DNA of 64,000 nt from Castanea sativa (lineage: Eukaryota; Streptophyta; Magnoliopsida; Fagales; Fagaceae): positions 15,210,835 to 15,274,834 of the forward strand of contig NC_134018.1 of the NCBI RefSeq assembly GCF_040712315.1. The letters run 5' to 3'. A model generated the notes under the pieces. The model saw only the letters and a program-made list of their open reading frames with translations, did not search any database and was not told where the DNA came from. Shown in pieces: positions 1-12,109 of the stretch. The position numbers were made by a program, and so were the translations under genes. Each line of letters opens with the position of its first letter. Within the stretch, counting starts at the first letter, position 1.

Positions 1-1566
1 GTCTCACGCCCATGTTTAGAGGTTCTTTTATTTTTTTAGGTAAAAGTTAATAATTTGCTTCTATTATAATTTAAAAGTATATATATTTTTCAAACAAATA
101 AAAATAATAAACTTTAGAGATAAGTCATAACTGTAATATTTGTTTTAACGTGAAGGGGAAAAAAATTCTAAATTTTAAAAGTTCTCTTTTTAAATTCAAA
201 ATAAAATTTGTTATTTGACATTTATGACCTTATTTCTAAATGAGATTACCTTTATTAATGAGAATATTTTCGAAACACATAAAAGTCTAGTTAAAAGAGA
301 AGAATCTTCTTATATATAATCTATACTAGTATACTACTATTTAAGAAACTTTTCCTGTTTGAGTTCTTTATTATTTTTTTTAATTCAAAAATGTCATTAT
401 ATCCTTAAACAGTAAAGACAAAACTAAAGAACAATATAGTAAAAATACATCTCTAACTTCCATTAAATCATTTCTTACCTAAAAGAGTGATTTTTTAGTT
501 TAGTTCGTGTACATGAACTTAAAAAAAAAAAAAAAAAACTAGATGTCTCTCTCAGTTTTTTTTCTCACGCGTTCTCTAATCTTCTTCCTCTCTCGCGTTC
601 TTAAGAAGAGAAGAATTTGAATTTGATCTAAATCCATCCTGGATTTCAAGTCTCAAATCTATTGATTTCAACTCCCCTCACTAACCGTGGAATTTGGGAA
701 ATCCTCCCACAACGCTCGCGTCTTCTCTGCCTCAAGCTGCGACAACAACGTTAAAGCCGTAACCACCATGGTGTTTAGGTTTGTCTCTCTTAGCCTATCT
801 AAGTTCGCATTAACTCTCCCGTCCTCTCAGCCTGTCCATCTCTTTTCTCCTTATATTCCAAATTTGCTATAATAAAATATCAATGGAATTTTGGGTTATA
901 CGTGGGTTTGTCTGTATTTCTGTTTTTATTTGTATTTGGGTTGTGTGGGTTTCATTTGGATTTTTCTATGTGGGTCTGTATCTACTGGTAAGTATTGGTT
1001 GGTTTAGTTTTGTTAAGAAATTGCTTGAGTTATTTTATTTTATTTTATTTTATTTTAGAGTTTCAAGTTGGTCTAATTGAAATGCAATGAATTGTTCGAT
1101 GAAATGCCTCCGTGAGCTATGTATTTTAATGCATGAGTTTTTAGTTTGAGAATTTAAGCTACTTTGATGTACATAGATTACAAGGAGAACATCCAAGTCC
1201 AAGAGAAATTGGGAACTAATTTTTTCAAAGATCTGTTATGAAGTGACTTTCATGTCTTTGCTGTTTTCAATATTTATCTATATAGTCTGTGTTTGGATTA
1301 GCTTTTTGTTGAAATATGGCAAAATTATACAGTTAAAACTAGAGTGAAGCTTTAGAATACTTTACATAAGTAAATCTATATCTATATAATAATTAATAGT
1401 CAAAATGTTTGACTTTTTGTTGACTACTCCTTATTGTGCCATGTGGCTACATAAATTTATGTCACATTTCTACATCTTAAAACACCCAACAAAAGTGCCT
1501 TATATGAACCGTTTCAATGCTATTCTTAAATACAGTTGGTTTTTCAGTTGCCTTACTTAAAGATAC
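1..1566. other. AT-rich non-coding sequence
   Basis: No reading frame here looks like a conserved protein. The stretch is AT-rich with homopolymer runs, including a poly-A run near 520-538 and a TTTTA repeat near 1031-1056. The first 100 bases faintly resemble the arm of the 300-bp MITE at 9987-10286 (same order of a T-rich run, a GGTAAA-like word and GTTAAT), so a decayed relative may straddle the left edge. Confidence 0.5.
1375..1490. repeat. Dispersed repeat, inverted copy at about 41700-41815
   Basis: The reverse complement of about 41700-41815 aligns along this stretch. Shared words include TATATAATAA, GTTTGACTTTTTGTTGAC, a GCCA(C/T)GTG block and CTACATAAATT. The two copies lie 40 kb apart in opposite orientation. 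The family is not recognised. The end starting TCTATAT with an AT-rich run could be a Helitron-type 5' end, but no matching 3' end was found. Confidence 0.55.
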
Positions 1567-1757
1567 GAGAGGTGCTACGTCCACAACATTTTTACAACAT
1601 TTTTACAACAAATCATAGGTGGTTAGTTGTTATTGGTTCAAATTTGAACCTAACACTAAGATTACTTTTTTGATCCAACAATAACAACCAGTAACATCCT
1701 GCCACTTAGGATTTGTTGTAAAAATGTTGTGAAAATGTTGTGAACATATCATTTCTG
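1567..1757. mobile_element. Mutator-like MITE, 191 bp, with 9-bp target site duplication
   Basis: The element is almost entirely two inverted arms of about 80 bp; both read inward as CACAACATTTT, TACAACAAATC and TGTTATTGGTT-like words. It is flanked by the direct repeat TAAAGATAC at 1558-1566 and 1758-1766. A 9-bp duplication with long terminal inverted repeats is the mark of the Mutator (MULE) superfamily. There is no coding capacity, so movement would depend on a transposase supplied elsewhere. The arms differ at several positions, so the copy is not very recent. Confidence 0.85.
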
Positions 1758-1834
1758 TAAAGATACAACGTTTTGTCTTAGTAGTCACATAATATGTAAT
1801 AAACAGTTTTTTCTGATCTCTCTCATTATCTATA

Positions 1835-1878
<44 letters not shown>

Positions 1879-3896
1879 TCACTAACATTTATTTCCTGTG
1901 GACACTTTTGAGTTAGTTTTTCCAAATAAGTGTTCCTCTATCCACTGAACAATCTCAAAACCAGGACTTCTTGCCAAGTACCAAATCCAGTTCAAAGGTC
2001 TCCACTTCTCATTTTACCGCGCTTTTTTACCCTTCTGAATTCTAATCATTCTAGAAAAAATATCTCATAAAATAAAATATCAAATTATGCCCATACAAAA
2101 TCCAAACCAACGGCAGCGGATACAATTTAGAGACATTTTTTTTTCTTTTCCCTTGGCTTTTTTCTCTCACTACCGTTTCTACTTTTGCAGTCTCTATTGG
2201 TAGTGATCTGCAAATCTTTTCAAAAAAGCATATACAAATTTGCCCCCCAAACTCTCCCTATAATTTTTTTTTTAAGATAAGATTCCCATCCTATAAAGTG
2301 ATAAACTTTGTGTATCCCACAAAAAAAATTAAATTAAATTAAATGGGCATTCAAAAAAAACTAGGATGGATACAAATTTTTTTTGAACAATTATCGCAAA
2401 AAAAGGGGCTTTAGTTTTGCCTCTTCGTTAGAGACTTGGAGTTGACCATGAAAGGAGACTCATTTATTGCCCTCTCTCTCTGGCTCCTTAGTGTTCGACA
2501 TCTAGACTCACTATTCAGTTTGGTTTTTCTTTCCTTCTTCTTCTTCTTCTTCTTCGTCCATACTTCTTTGTCCTTTTTACAGTTTTTTACTTATGAATCT
2601 CTAAGTCCATGGTTTCTTTTTACACGTTACAATTTGTTGGATTGCTCTAACTCCTACCACGTGTGTGGCTTATGTGTTCTGGCCACCATCTATCACCGAC
2701 TTCAATATATTTGCTATTTTATTTGTTAATTTTACCATTTCATTAGTTTTTTTTAGGACAATAACATTTCATTCGTTTCTTTCCGGTTTCCAAAATGTGA
2801 ATTTTGACACTTGATGTGGTTTTCTTTGTTTGCTTGCAAAACCCTTCTTGCTATTTATATCATCATTTTTTGCTCTTTACTCTACTCTTTTTTTGGGACC
2901 AACTTATTTTTACGCCCATCTATCATCAAAATAATTTTAATTATCTACTACGAGTTCCAGTTAACTTAATTGGTAAAATTTTTGATAGTTGAATAAAAGA
3001 TCTGTGGTAAGTTTAAACGTTACTACTGAGTTTGGATTAATTTATACCTCACTTTTGTCATAGCATTTAAAAGAAAATGGTTCGAGTTGCAAGGTTAGTA
3101 GCATGTTGTAATTATTTTTAAAAAAATAAAAAACATATTATTAATAACCTCACTCTTTTTTAAGCATAAAAAATTAAAAAAATCAGTAATAAAGAAATTT
3201 AAATTAAATTACGTTTTACTTATGTCTATTAAAAAAAAATTCAGTATAAAACCATTAATTAGATCATTTCTACACTATTATTAATATACATTACTCAGAT
3301 TTACCTCTCTCTCTCTTTATAATTATGACAGGTATTCATTTGATTGAAAGACCATAGTTTTCATTATTATTTATTTTTATATAGAATTGAAAGACCATAG
3401 TTTAGCTTAAGATTTTCTAATTTTCATTCTTTTGATATTTGATATACTAATGATACACCTTATATTGAAGATTTGCTTTCTTCAAGTACTGTACTTTGTG
3501 AAATCATATCAACTGCAATTTCATTATCTAATTCATTACTATTCAATGATGTTACTCTACTTCTACCTTTGCATTGTGAATATGTGAAAGCAGCCACGGC
3601 TGTACAAATACTTAAAATCGTTTTTTGTTCAATGAATTCAATAATGTTTTGGTACATATCCTGAAGGCTTCATTTCTAAACTTTTTAAATAACTCAACAA
3701 AATTTGGATTAAAGAGGAGTAATTGGAAAAAAAAAAAACTAGAGCGTTTAGTAATAGTAATACTAATTATGGTTGGTTTTCATATGAGCTGCTACATCAA
3801 TATTTCTTTTTTAGTTTTATTTCATCTATGAAGTGCATATGTAGCAATATAAAAATCTATAGGTAATTAATTGCATCAGTTATCTTGTGAATTCCT
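1758..3896. other. AT-rich non-coding sequence
   Basis: A CT microsatellite opens this stretch. Several short open frames are low-complexity, rich in Phe, Leu and Ser from T-rich DNA, and show no domain. No gene is supported before the LINE. Confidence 0.5.
1839..1876. repeat. (TC)n microsatellite
   Basis: About nineteen uninterrupted TC dinucleotides follow a C/T-rich lead-in. Confidence 0.9.
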
Positions 3897-4032
3897 AATA
3901 TGACTTTTCTTAGTATTCTCTCCTGCTCTAGGGTAGGAGTTCTCTCTCTCGTGTATACGAGTCTCTTCTTCCCTTAGTTTCTGCTAAGGGTTTGATTCTT
4001 TCCTTTGTTTTGGTCTTTGCCCTTACTGCATT

Positions 4033-5358
4033 ATGGCGGATGATGTGATACATAGTATGGAGAATATGAAGTTGACTACGGAGGAGGAAGAAGTTATTGC
4101 TATTTCAGATGAAGGAAGGCAGGAGGAGATTGAGAGTTGTTCTCAAAGTTTGATTGGGAAGTTTCTCACTTGTAAGACTTTTAATAAGAGGGCTGCTCAG
4201 AGTACACTGAAGAGAGCGTGGGGTTTAGAGAATAAAGTCTAGGTGGTGGAAGTTGGAGCAAACCTCTTTCAATTCAAGTTTCACAATGAATTTGATATGG
4301 AGAGGGTTCTGAGAGATGGGCCATGGACGTTTGATAATCAGGTTTTATTGTTAATCAGGTGGCAATCTGGGATGACTGCAAGCAATGTCAGGTTTGAATC
4401 AGCCTCCTTTTGGGTGCAAATTTGGGGGGCCCCGTTTGATATGGTTTCTCTGAAAGTTGCAGAAGAGATTGGTAGCCGTCTAGGGGTTATGGAGGAAGTG
4501 GAGAAGAGGCAGAAAAAGGATGCGCCAAACTTTTTTATGAGAGTAAAGGTTGCACTCCCTATATCCAAGCCTATTCGGAGAGGGGCTTTTTTGGCTGGAT
4601 CGAGTGGACAGAGGACATAGGTAACGTTTAAGTATGAAAGGCTAGCCCTCTTTTTCCATCATTGTGGGTTGCTTGGACATGATCTTAAACATTGTGCTCA
4701 GTACTTTGTATTAACTAAGAATAAGGGGGAGGTAGCATGCCAATATGGGGAGTGGATGAAGGCATCGGGAATTTGTGTCCGTTCACCAAGTCGTAGAGGT
4801 CAAGCTCGAGAGGTGGATGATCAGAGGTCTGATGAGAGGAGTGCTAAGTCACAATGGGAGAAGGTGATGGTAGGGGTGAGGGATGACGGCGGTAGGGATG
4901 AAACAGAGGCTAGGGTTGGCGTTGACAAACGTGTTGATGGCGATAGCATGAATATCGGGATTGGTCCAAAAATTTCGGTGCATGGTTCCGTGGATCATGG
5001 AGAGAGGGATACGGAGAGGGATGACATGGATGAAAGCACGTTGGGTGATGCAATAGGTAGTCCTAGTGTGGATGGGCCAGGGGTTCTAGATGGGCTTAAA
5101 AATGAGTGTGGAAATATCAGGCCTCAGGGACTTGACAAGCAACGTACCTGGACTAGATTGACCCGTAAGAATTATGGGCCTTTGGAGTTAATAAAGGAGG
5201 GTGCAAAATCAGTGTTGGGCAAAAGAATAAACCAAGAACAGCAGCAAGTAAGTCTGGGCAGTAGTGATGAGCATGCAGAGAAGAGGTTTAAAACTGGGGA
5301 GGTTTTTACATCAATTGAAGCGGCGAGGGTGGTTGAACACCCTTGCCGAACACAATGA
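4033..5358 (+). pseudogene. LINE ORF1, gag-like nucleic-acid-binding protein, two premature stops
   Basis: The frame opens at ATG 4033 and runs in one frame to TGA 5356-5358, interrupted by TAG codons at 4240-4242 and 4618-4620; the second occupies the place where relatives have Trp before FKYERL. The N-terminal half matches the DUF4283-type domain of plant LINE ORF1 (AW...NLFQFKF, RVLRDGPWTFDNQ). A CCHC knuckle follows, FFHHCGLLGHDLKHC, in which the first Cys is Phe, so zinc binding should be lost. The rest is a hydrophilic linker. ORF1 proteins coat the element RNA. The stop codon overlaps the ORF2 start as ATGA. Confidence 0.88.
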
Positions 5359-8300
5359 AACTACTAAGTTGGAACTGCCAAGGGCTTGGGAACCCTTGGA
5401 CAGTACGAAGCCTCCACAATTTAGTGAAGGATCAAGCTCCCACTGTATGTTTCCTTATGGAAACAAGAATTGATAGAGAAGGTTTTATGCATTTTTGTCG
5501 AGACTTAGCTTAGCCGAATAAATTGATTATTAAGAAGCCTGATTCTGGTGGAAGGTTAGCATTGATTTGGAAAGAGGAGGTTCGGTTAGAGGTGATTAAC
5601 TATACAAACAATCATGTCTTGGCGAAAGTGGTAGAGGATGATGGTTTTCAATGGTTTTTAACAGGATTTTATGGTTGGCTGGAAACAAATCAAAAGCACA
5701 AATCCTGGTCTCTTTTAAGGCATATCTCTTTGTTGGTGAATGGTCCATGGTGCTGTGTTGGTGATTTTAATGCATTTTTACACTCGTCGGAGAAGTTGAG
5801 TATTCACCCGCCACTAGTAAAACAGATGGAGGAGTTTGGGGCTGCTTTGGAGGCTTGTCAGTTGATGGATTTGGGATTTCATGGATATAAATTTACTTGG
5901 AATAACAAGCGTACAGGTGCAGCAAATACTAGAGAAAGACTTGATCGAGTGGTTGCGAATAAGGAGTGGACTGATATGTTTTCGGCAAGCACTGTGTCTC
6001 ATAAATTCTCACATGCTTCAGACCACTTGCCAATATTTTTACAAACCAGGAGGGATAACAGGTTTCATGGGAGGATTGCACGGGGTTTTAAATTTGAAGA
6101 AGTGTGGTTGTTAGATGAGGATTGTGAGAAGGTGGTTGGAGATGCATGGGACCGAATGGGGTGTGGAGGTTTGTCAATGGCCAGTGTTAATGCAAAAATA
6201 AAGCAATGTGGGGATGATTTACATGCGTGGGGTTCATCTAGGACAAATCCTCAGGTGTCCGAAATTAAAAGATTAAAGAAGGTGCTTGAGAGGTTAAATG
6301 AAAGTGATCAAAATGAGGAAACCGAGTGTCGACTTTGTAGCCAGTAAACAGCTTGATGATCTTCTTCTTAAGCAAGAAATTTTTTGGGCACAACGCTCTC
6401 GGTTGTCTTGGCTAAAGTCTGGGGATAAAAACACTAAATTTTTTCACTTAAAGGCTTCGCAACGGCGTCGGAGGAATTTTATAGAGGGCATTAAAAATTC
6501 TGAAGGGGTGTGGGTTGATGAGATTGAGGATGTAGCGGAGGTGGCAGTCCACTATTTTGAAAATATATTTTCTTCAGGTGGAGGTGACCAGATGGATGAA
6601 TGTCTTAATGTCGTCAATCACAAGATGTCTTCGATATGCTTCATATTTTATCCAGTGAGTTTAGTGCTGATGAGGTAAAGTTGGCGGTGTTTCAAATGGG
6701 ACCAACTAAAGCGCCTGGACCGGATGGTATGAATGCCCTTTTTTATCAAAAATTTTGGCATATTGTTGGTAATGATGTGACTAATGCTGTTTTGGAATTT
6801 TTGAATACTAATAATATGTTGCCTGAAATAAATTACACCCATATTGTGCTCATTCCTAAGGTGAAGTCTCCGTAAAAAATGTCGATTTTAGACCTATTAG
6901 CTCGTGCAACGTTATTTATAAAATTATTTCTAAGGTATCAAGCAACGTATTGAAAGCCGATCTTGCCCCAATTAATTTCACCTACTTAAAGTGCTTTTGT
7001 TCCGGGACGATTGATAACTGATAATGTGCTTGTGGCCTATGAAACTTTGCATGCCATGCATGGCAGGAAATAGGGTAAAAAAGGTTCTCTTGCATTAAAG
7101 CTGGATATTAGCAAAGCGTATGACAGGGTTGAGTGGTCTTTTTTGAAAGGAATGATGATAAAATTGGGCTTTCCTCAAGGATGGGTTGACCGGATTATGA
7201 GTTGTGTCACTACTTCCTCTTTCTCTGTCCGTATTAATGGCAAGGCATATGGTAATTTTAGGCCCACTAGAGGGATTCGCCAGGGTGATCCCTTATCCCC
7301 CTATTTATTTCTGATCTGTGCTGAGGCCTTTACATCTTTGTTGGCTAGGGAGGAGGAGAACGGTCGACTTCATGGCGTGTCCATTAGTCAAAATGCCCCC
7401 ACCATTTCCCACTTGCTTTTTGCTGATGACTCTCTTCTGTTTTGTCAAACTACACAGGAGGAAGTGCATGTGATCTCTAAAGTCTTAGAATTGTATGGTG
7501 TGGCTTCTGGCCAATGCATCAATTTAGAAAAGTCCTCCGTGTTTTTTAGTAGCAATACAATAGAGGTGCAAAGAGGTTGGATAACCGCTGCATTGGGAGT
7601 GAAGGAGGTGGACAAATTTGAATCCTATCTGGGATTACCCACATTGATTGGCAGATCAAAATATCAAGCTTTCTCTTTTCTCAAAGAGAGGGTTTGGAAG
7701 AAGATTCAGGGGTGGAAAGGGAAGTTGTTATCTAAAGCTGGGAAGGAAGTCCTCATCAAAGCTGTGGCTCAATCAATTCCTACATATACGATGGGAGTTT
7801 TCCAACTTCCAGAAAAACTTTGTCATGAATTAAATATGATGTGTGCGAGGTTTTGGTGGGGTCAATGTGGGGATGATAAGAAAATTCATTGGAAGAGTTG
7901 GGATTCACTTGTTCAGCCAAAAAAGGAGGGAGGTATGGGTTTTAGAGACATTTGAAGTTTTAATCTAGCGATGTTGGCAAAGCAAGGGTGGAGAATGTTG
8001 ACTGATCACAACTCTCTTCTCTATCGATGCTTTAAGGCTAAATATTTCCCTCGTTGCACCTTTTTGGAGGCGGTTGATCATCCACACAGCTCCTATGTTT
8101 GGAAGAGCTTAATTGCAACTCAGCCGATTTTGAGAAAAGGATGTTGCTGGCGTGTGGGCACGGGCTCTTCTATTCAGGTTTTGTCAGACAAGTGGATTCC
8201 AAACCACCCAACTAATAAAATTATGGTTCCACCCAATGAAATAGATGAAAGTTGGCATGTGTCGGAGTTGATAGATTGGGCAAACTTTCAATGGAATCGT

Positions 8301-9479
8301 GGCTTCATAGATGCGGTTTTTAACAGGTATGATGCTCAGGCTATTTTTCGGATTCCTCTAAGTTGATGGTGTGTACCAGATGTGATGGTTTGGCTTCACA
8401 ATAAAAATGGAAGATACTCAGTGAAGTCTGGTTATCATACGGCAAGGATTTTGATGAAAGAGGCAAGCCGGAAGGGAGAAGGGTCCAATATGATGTCTAG
8501 CAGCAAAGTTTGGGCAAGAATTTGGCAGCTTCACATCCCAAATAAGATTAAAGTCTTTACGTGGCGAATGCTTCACAATATTCTTCCTACTTATGATAGA
8601 TTACGGCAGCGGCGGATTTTAGAGAATGATATGTGCCCCATTTGCAACCGATTTCCTGAAACTACAATACATGCGCTATGGGAGTGTGGAGCTGCTCAGG
8701 ATGTGTGGGCTAGATGTGCACACCGAATATTGCATAAAGGGCTGACCGATCAGGCTGATATAATACATTTATTTGAGAATATTATGCAAAAGGTTTCTAA
8801 GGACGTGCTTGAGTTTTTCTTGGTGCAAGGGTGGCTCATTTGGCATCAACGTAATCGGGTTGTGCATGGAGGTAGGTTGCAGGAACCGGGTAGGTTGAAT
8901 GTGCGGGCTAGCAGCTTTTTAGAGGAGTATAAGGAGGCACAGTCACAATTAGCGGTCCCTGTTACTATTGGTCACTCACAGTCATGGTGGCCACCTGACG
9001 GTATGATATATAAGCTAAATTTTGATGTAGCGGTTTTCATGGATGCTTCAGCTTCAGGTGTTGGTGTGATTATTCGGAATGAAAGGGGTGAGGTTATGGC
9101 AGCGTTGTCATCAAGGGGCAGTGCAGTGATGGATAGTGAAGAGGCAGAGGTTTCGGCGTGTAGACAAGCTATGGAATTTGCGATAGATGTTGGGTTTGTT
9201 GATTTACTTGTGGAGGGAGATAATTCAACTGTGATGAAGTCTATTGTCTCAGCTCAGACAGATTGGTCTCGCTTGGGAAATATTTATGATGATATTCGTT
9301 GCTTGGCTGGAAGGATGCGACATGTGGAATTTCGGGGCGTTCGACGTAGCGCCAATGGGGTAGCGCATTCTTTAGCTCGTTTTGCTAAGCATATTAGTGA
9401 GGATATTGTTTGGTTGGAGGAGTCTCCTCCACCGGCTTTAGAAGCTTTGTATTTGGACTCAATTGCTATTGGTAATTAA
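5355..9479 (+). pseudogene. LINE ORF2: APE endonuclease, reverse transcriptase, zf-RVT, RNase H
   Basis: ORF2 starts at ATG 5355 inside the ORF1 stop. Domains in order: APE-type endonuclease (WNCQGLG; catalytic-type METR; GDFN at about 5761; SDH at about 6018); reverse transcriptase ([39 protein letters not shown]; active site FADD at about 7421); zf-RVT (CPICNRFPE, HALWECG); and a C-terminal plant-type RNase H (EGDN, NGVAHSLA). That RNase H is a known acquisition of plant L1 elements. Breaks include TAG 5511, stops ending at 6875, 7955 and 8366, and frame changes near 6310, 6630 and 6880. Catalytic residues persist although the frame does not. Confidence 0.92.
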
Positions 9480-9523
9480 ATGATATTGGTTTTGCCTTCA
9501 AAAAAAAAATATGACTTTTCTTA

Positions 9524-9986
9524 AAGCTTTTTCTTTTTCTTTTTTTCACAGCCAATATTATGTTTGTTTCAATTCAAGACAAACATAATTACATTATACA
9601 TTTATGCAAAGTTTTTCCGTGCATTGCACGGGTTTGCGACTACAAAGTCACATCTTGATGTTAAGTCACGACCTTTTTCTATTTGGCAATTGACTTTAGA
9701 GTGACTGATTTCAAACTTTAGGAGGGTGATTGGCTTTAAAATTGTGTGCTCTTCTTTTGATCGTCAAATGGGTGATTGGTAGGTAAAAGAGATTGGATGG
9801 ATGTGTCAGAAGGGTCAGATCAAAGGACCAACTTAAAGATGAACCAAGCACCTGGATTGAAGAATTGAATCGAGCATGAGCAGAGAGTAGGAGCAATAAG
9901 ACCGAGCACTGGAAGATCACTTGTTGTTCTGCACTCTGCATAAACGACAGTGCCTAATAGGCTAATCCTCTAGTTCATTATACTAC
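9524..9986. other. Non-coding gap between LINE and MITE
   Basis: No gene is seen. A short palindrome, CCGTGCATTGCACGG, at about 9617-9631 is of the kind found near Helitron 3' ends, but no CTRR terminus follows it. Confidence 0.45.
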
Positions 9987-10286
9987 ACTAGTCTCTGAAC
10001 ACGCGTTCACGCGCGTGCTCAAAGGTTTTTCTATTTTTTGGGTAAATGTTAATTTAGAGCATTCATTATAATCTCTGATTATTACATTTTTCAATCACAA
10101 AAAAAAAAAACCTACGAGTGTGATGAAAAATATGTGTGTTGAAATAATCTTTCATCACACCCCGAGGTTTTTTGGTGATTGAAAAATGTAATAATCAGAT
10201 ATTATAATGAATGCTCTAAATTGACATTTACCCAAAAAATAGAAAAGTCTCTGAGCACGCGCGTGAGTGCGTGTTCAGAGCCTAGT
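9987..10286. mobile_element. 300-bp MITE with arms of about 125 bp
   Basis: The left arm (9987-10110) is repeated inverted in the right arm (about 10160-10286). Shared blocks read inward: ACTAG, CTCTGAACACGCG, TTTCTATTTTTTGGGTAAATG, TTTAGAGCATTCATTATAAT and ATTATTACATTTTTCAATCA. The centre has a poly-A run and a short unique part. No clear target duplication could be fixed, so the superfamily is undecided. It would fold into a long hairpin, and a degenerate relative of one arm follows at about 10300-10400. Confidence 0.8.
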
Positions 10287-11649
10287 ATATTTTTAATTGA
10301 TGTTGCATCCTTTATAATTTGAGATTATTACATCTTCTAATCACAAAAAATCTAGGGGTGTGATTTTAAAATTATTTCACCCACAAATGCATTATAATGG
10401 AAAATGTAAAAAGTGTGTATAAATATATTCTTATATTGGTGGATAAGAATAAAAACCAATATTTCATTTTCGTTCTATCATGCAGTCAAAACACAAAGCA
10501 CCAACCAATATATGTCAAGGCTAAAAAAAAAAAAAAAACTCAACCCAACTTAAGCCATTATTAATCCACAAAAATATTGAGTTTAGTAACTTTTGTCAAG
10601 TTAATTTCATTTTTCTTTTTTCATGCAGTCAAAACAAATATCATATGCAGAAGTAGTATATGTCCAGGCTAAAAACAAAACAAAAACAAAAACAAAAAAT
10701 CAACCCAACATAAAAAAAAAAAAAAATATTTAAGTCAATTTTGTCAAGTTTATAAACACTAAATTATGGAGAAAACTATATAAGAAATGTTCACACTAAA
10801 TTATGCTTTTACTAATTAGGTTAAACTTCACTTAATTTTGATGTTAAATATGTTGCTTATTAACATATGCTTAAGGACATGCTTCTACAATTATCCTCTT
10901 TTTTAGAATTAAAATCCATTGAAGAAAAGACAGAGTAACGTATTAGAATATTGTTAATTTTTTTAAAATTAAAAAACTAAAATATAAAAGATCAATATAC
11001 ATTCACGGAAAATAATAATTAGAATGAAAGAGTATTTTTCTCAACAAAAAGAAGAAGAAGAATGAAAGAGTGTGACTTTCGAATCCTTCATTAAATCAAC
11101 ATGAAACAATTACATTAACAATAATACAAAAATAATAATTAATGTTTACTCAAAATAAATACATAGTTCCACATCATTAATTAATGTTTGCCCTTCTCTT
11201 GCATTTACAGTAAAAATAATTTTTTTAAAATGCTACACATAAACACATTAACCCAATTTTTAGGAAAAATAATAATATAAGACCGAATCACACCAAAGCT
11301 ATAACTTACCAAATCAAGTAAACATTCCTAAGAATCACATTGAATTAAAATGTGAGATCATAGAACAATATTGGATAGTTTTCAAGCATATAACTTTATA
11401 AAGTTGTAGGAATGGAAGTAAATATTACTACCATAAAACTGCATAAAACATTCTTACATGGAATCGCATGACCCATCCCATCTTTTAAATTGCAGCGTTC
11501 AGAGATAGAGAAACACTAACTATTTTACTGAAGAAGGAAAACTACAAAAGTGTATACCATGGAGTAATAAGGATAACCAATTTTATTTTGAAAACTGAAA
11601 AAAAAAAAAATGATAGTTATTCAAATGTTTTATTTTGAAAATCAATAGG
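10287..11649. other. AT-rich non-coding sequence with a local direct duplication
   Basis: A block at about 10464-10549 is repeated at about 10607-10710. Both hold TCATGCAGTCAAAACA, then TATGTC(A/C)AGGCTAAAA, an A-rich run and TCAACCCAAC. The remainder is AT-rich with no coding signal. Confidence 0.55.
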
Positions 11650-12109
11650 AAAGTGACCCTATTTTTTAGGCAATGTTTTAGTGGAAGTTAAGGTTTTATT
11701 TTTACCGAATTGTCCTTTAGTTTTGTCTCTACTTAAACATAGGACTGTAAGGGTATTTTAGAACAAAAAGAATCCAGATTGTCCTTTAGTTTATTTTATA
11801 TATATATATTTAAATTTGTTTTTAGATAAACTTGAGGTGTTTAACTTATTTTTCTATTTAAAAAAAACAATAAACGTATAGTAACTTTGAAGAATGGGTT
11901 AGTGGAAGAGTGTTCCTATTTTGTAGGCAATATTTTAGTGCAAGTTAGACATGTATTTTTACCAAACTATCCTTTGGTTCTGTCTCTACTTAAACCTAGG
12001 GGTGTAGGGGTATTTTGGAACTAAAAAAAAATCTTCTACCAAACTATCCTTTAGTTGTCTCTACTTAAACCTAGGGGTGTAAGAGTATTTTGGAACAAAA
12101 AAAATCCAC
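11650..12109. repeat. Three tandem copies of a diverged unit
   Basis: Copies lie at about 11650-11777, 11908-12031 and 12034-12109 (the third lacks its first half). Shared words are CCTATTTT, TAGGCAAT, TTTTAGTG, CCTTTAGTT, GTCTCTACTTAAAC, TAGG and GGTATTTTGGAAC. No gene is associated. Confidence 0.7.

Larger units (their letters stand above)
3913..9507 (+). mobile_element. Full-length L1-type LINE with perfect 16-bp target site duplication
   Basis: The insertion is bounded by the identical direct repeat AATATGACTTTTCTTA at 3897-3912 and 9508-9523, the right copy sharing two bases with the terminal A run. The element starts with a 120-bp CT-rich leader, carries two reading frames (nucleic-acid-binding ORF1; endonuclease, reverse transcriptase and RNase H ORF2), and ends in a poly-A tail at 9500-9509. 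This is target-primed reverse transcription as in the L1 clade. Both frames are broken by stops and frameshifts, so the copy is dead, yet the intact ends and perfect duplication show it was not 5'-truncated and is not extremely old. Confidence 0.95.

Noticed and set aside
687..1080. Two short open frames after a CT-rich leader
   Set aside because: Low complexity, no recognisable domain, no splice-consistent extension; not reported as genes.
1087..1112. ELFDEMP-like reading that recalls pentatricopeptide repeat proteins
   Set aside because: Only seven or eight residues match and stops follow at once; no second repeat is found.
2436..2992. Two open frames rich in Phe, Leu and Ser
   Set aside because: They are translations of T-rich DNA without domain signal.
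9611..9632. CCGTGCATTGCACGG palindrome as a Helitron 3' end
   Set aside because: No CTRR terminus follows within the usual distance on either strand.
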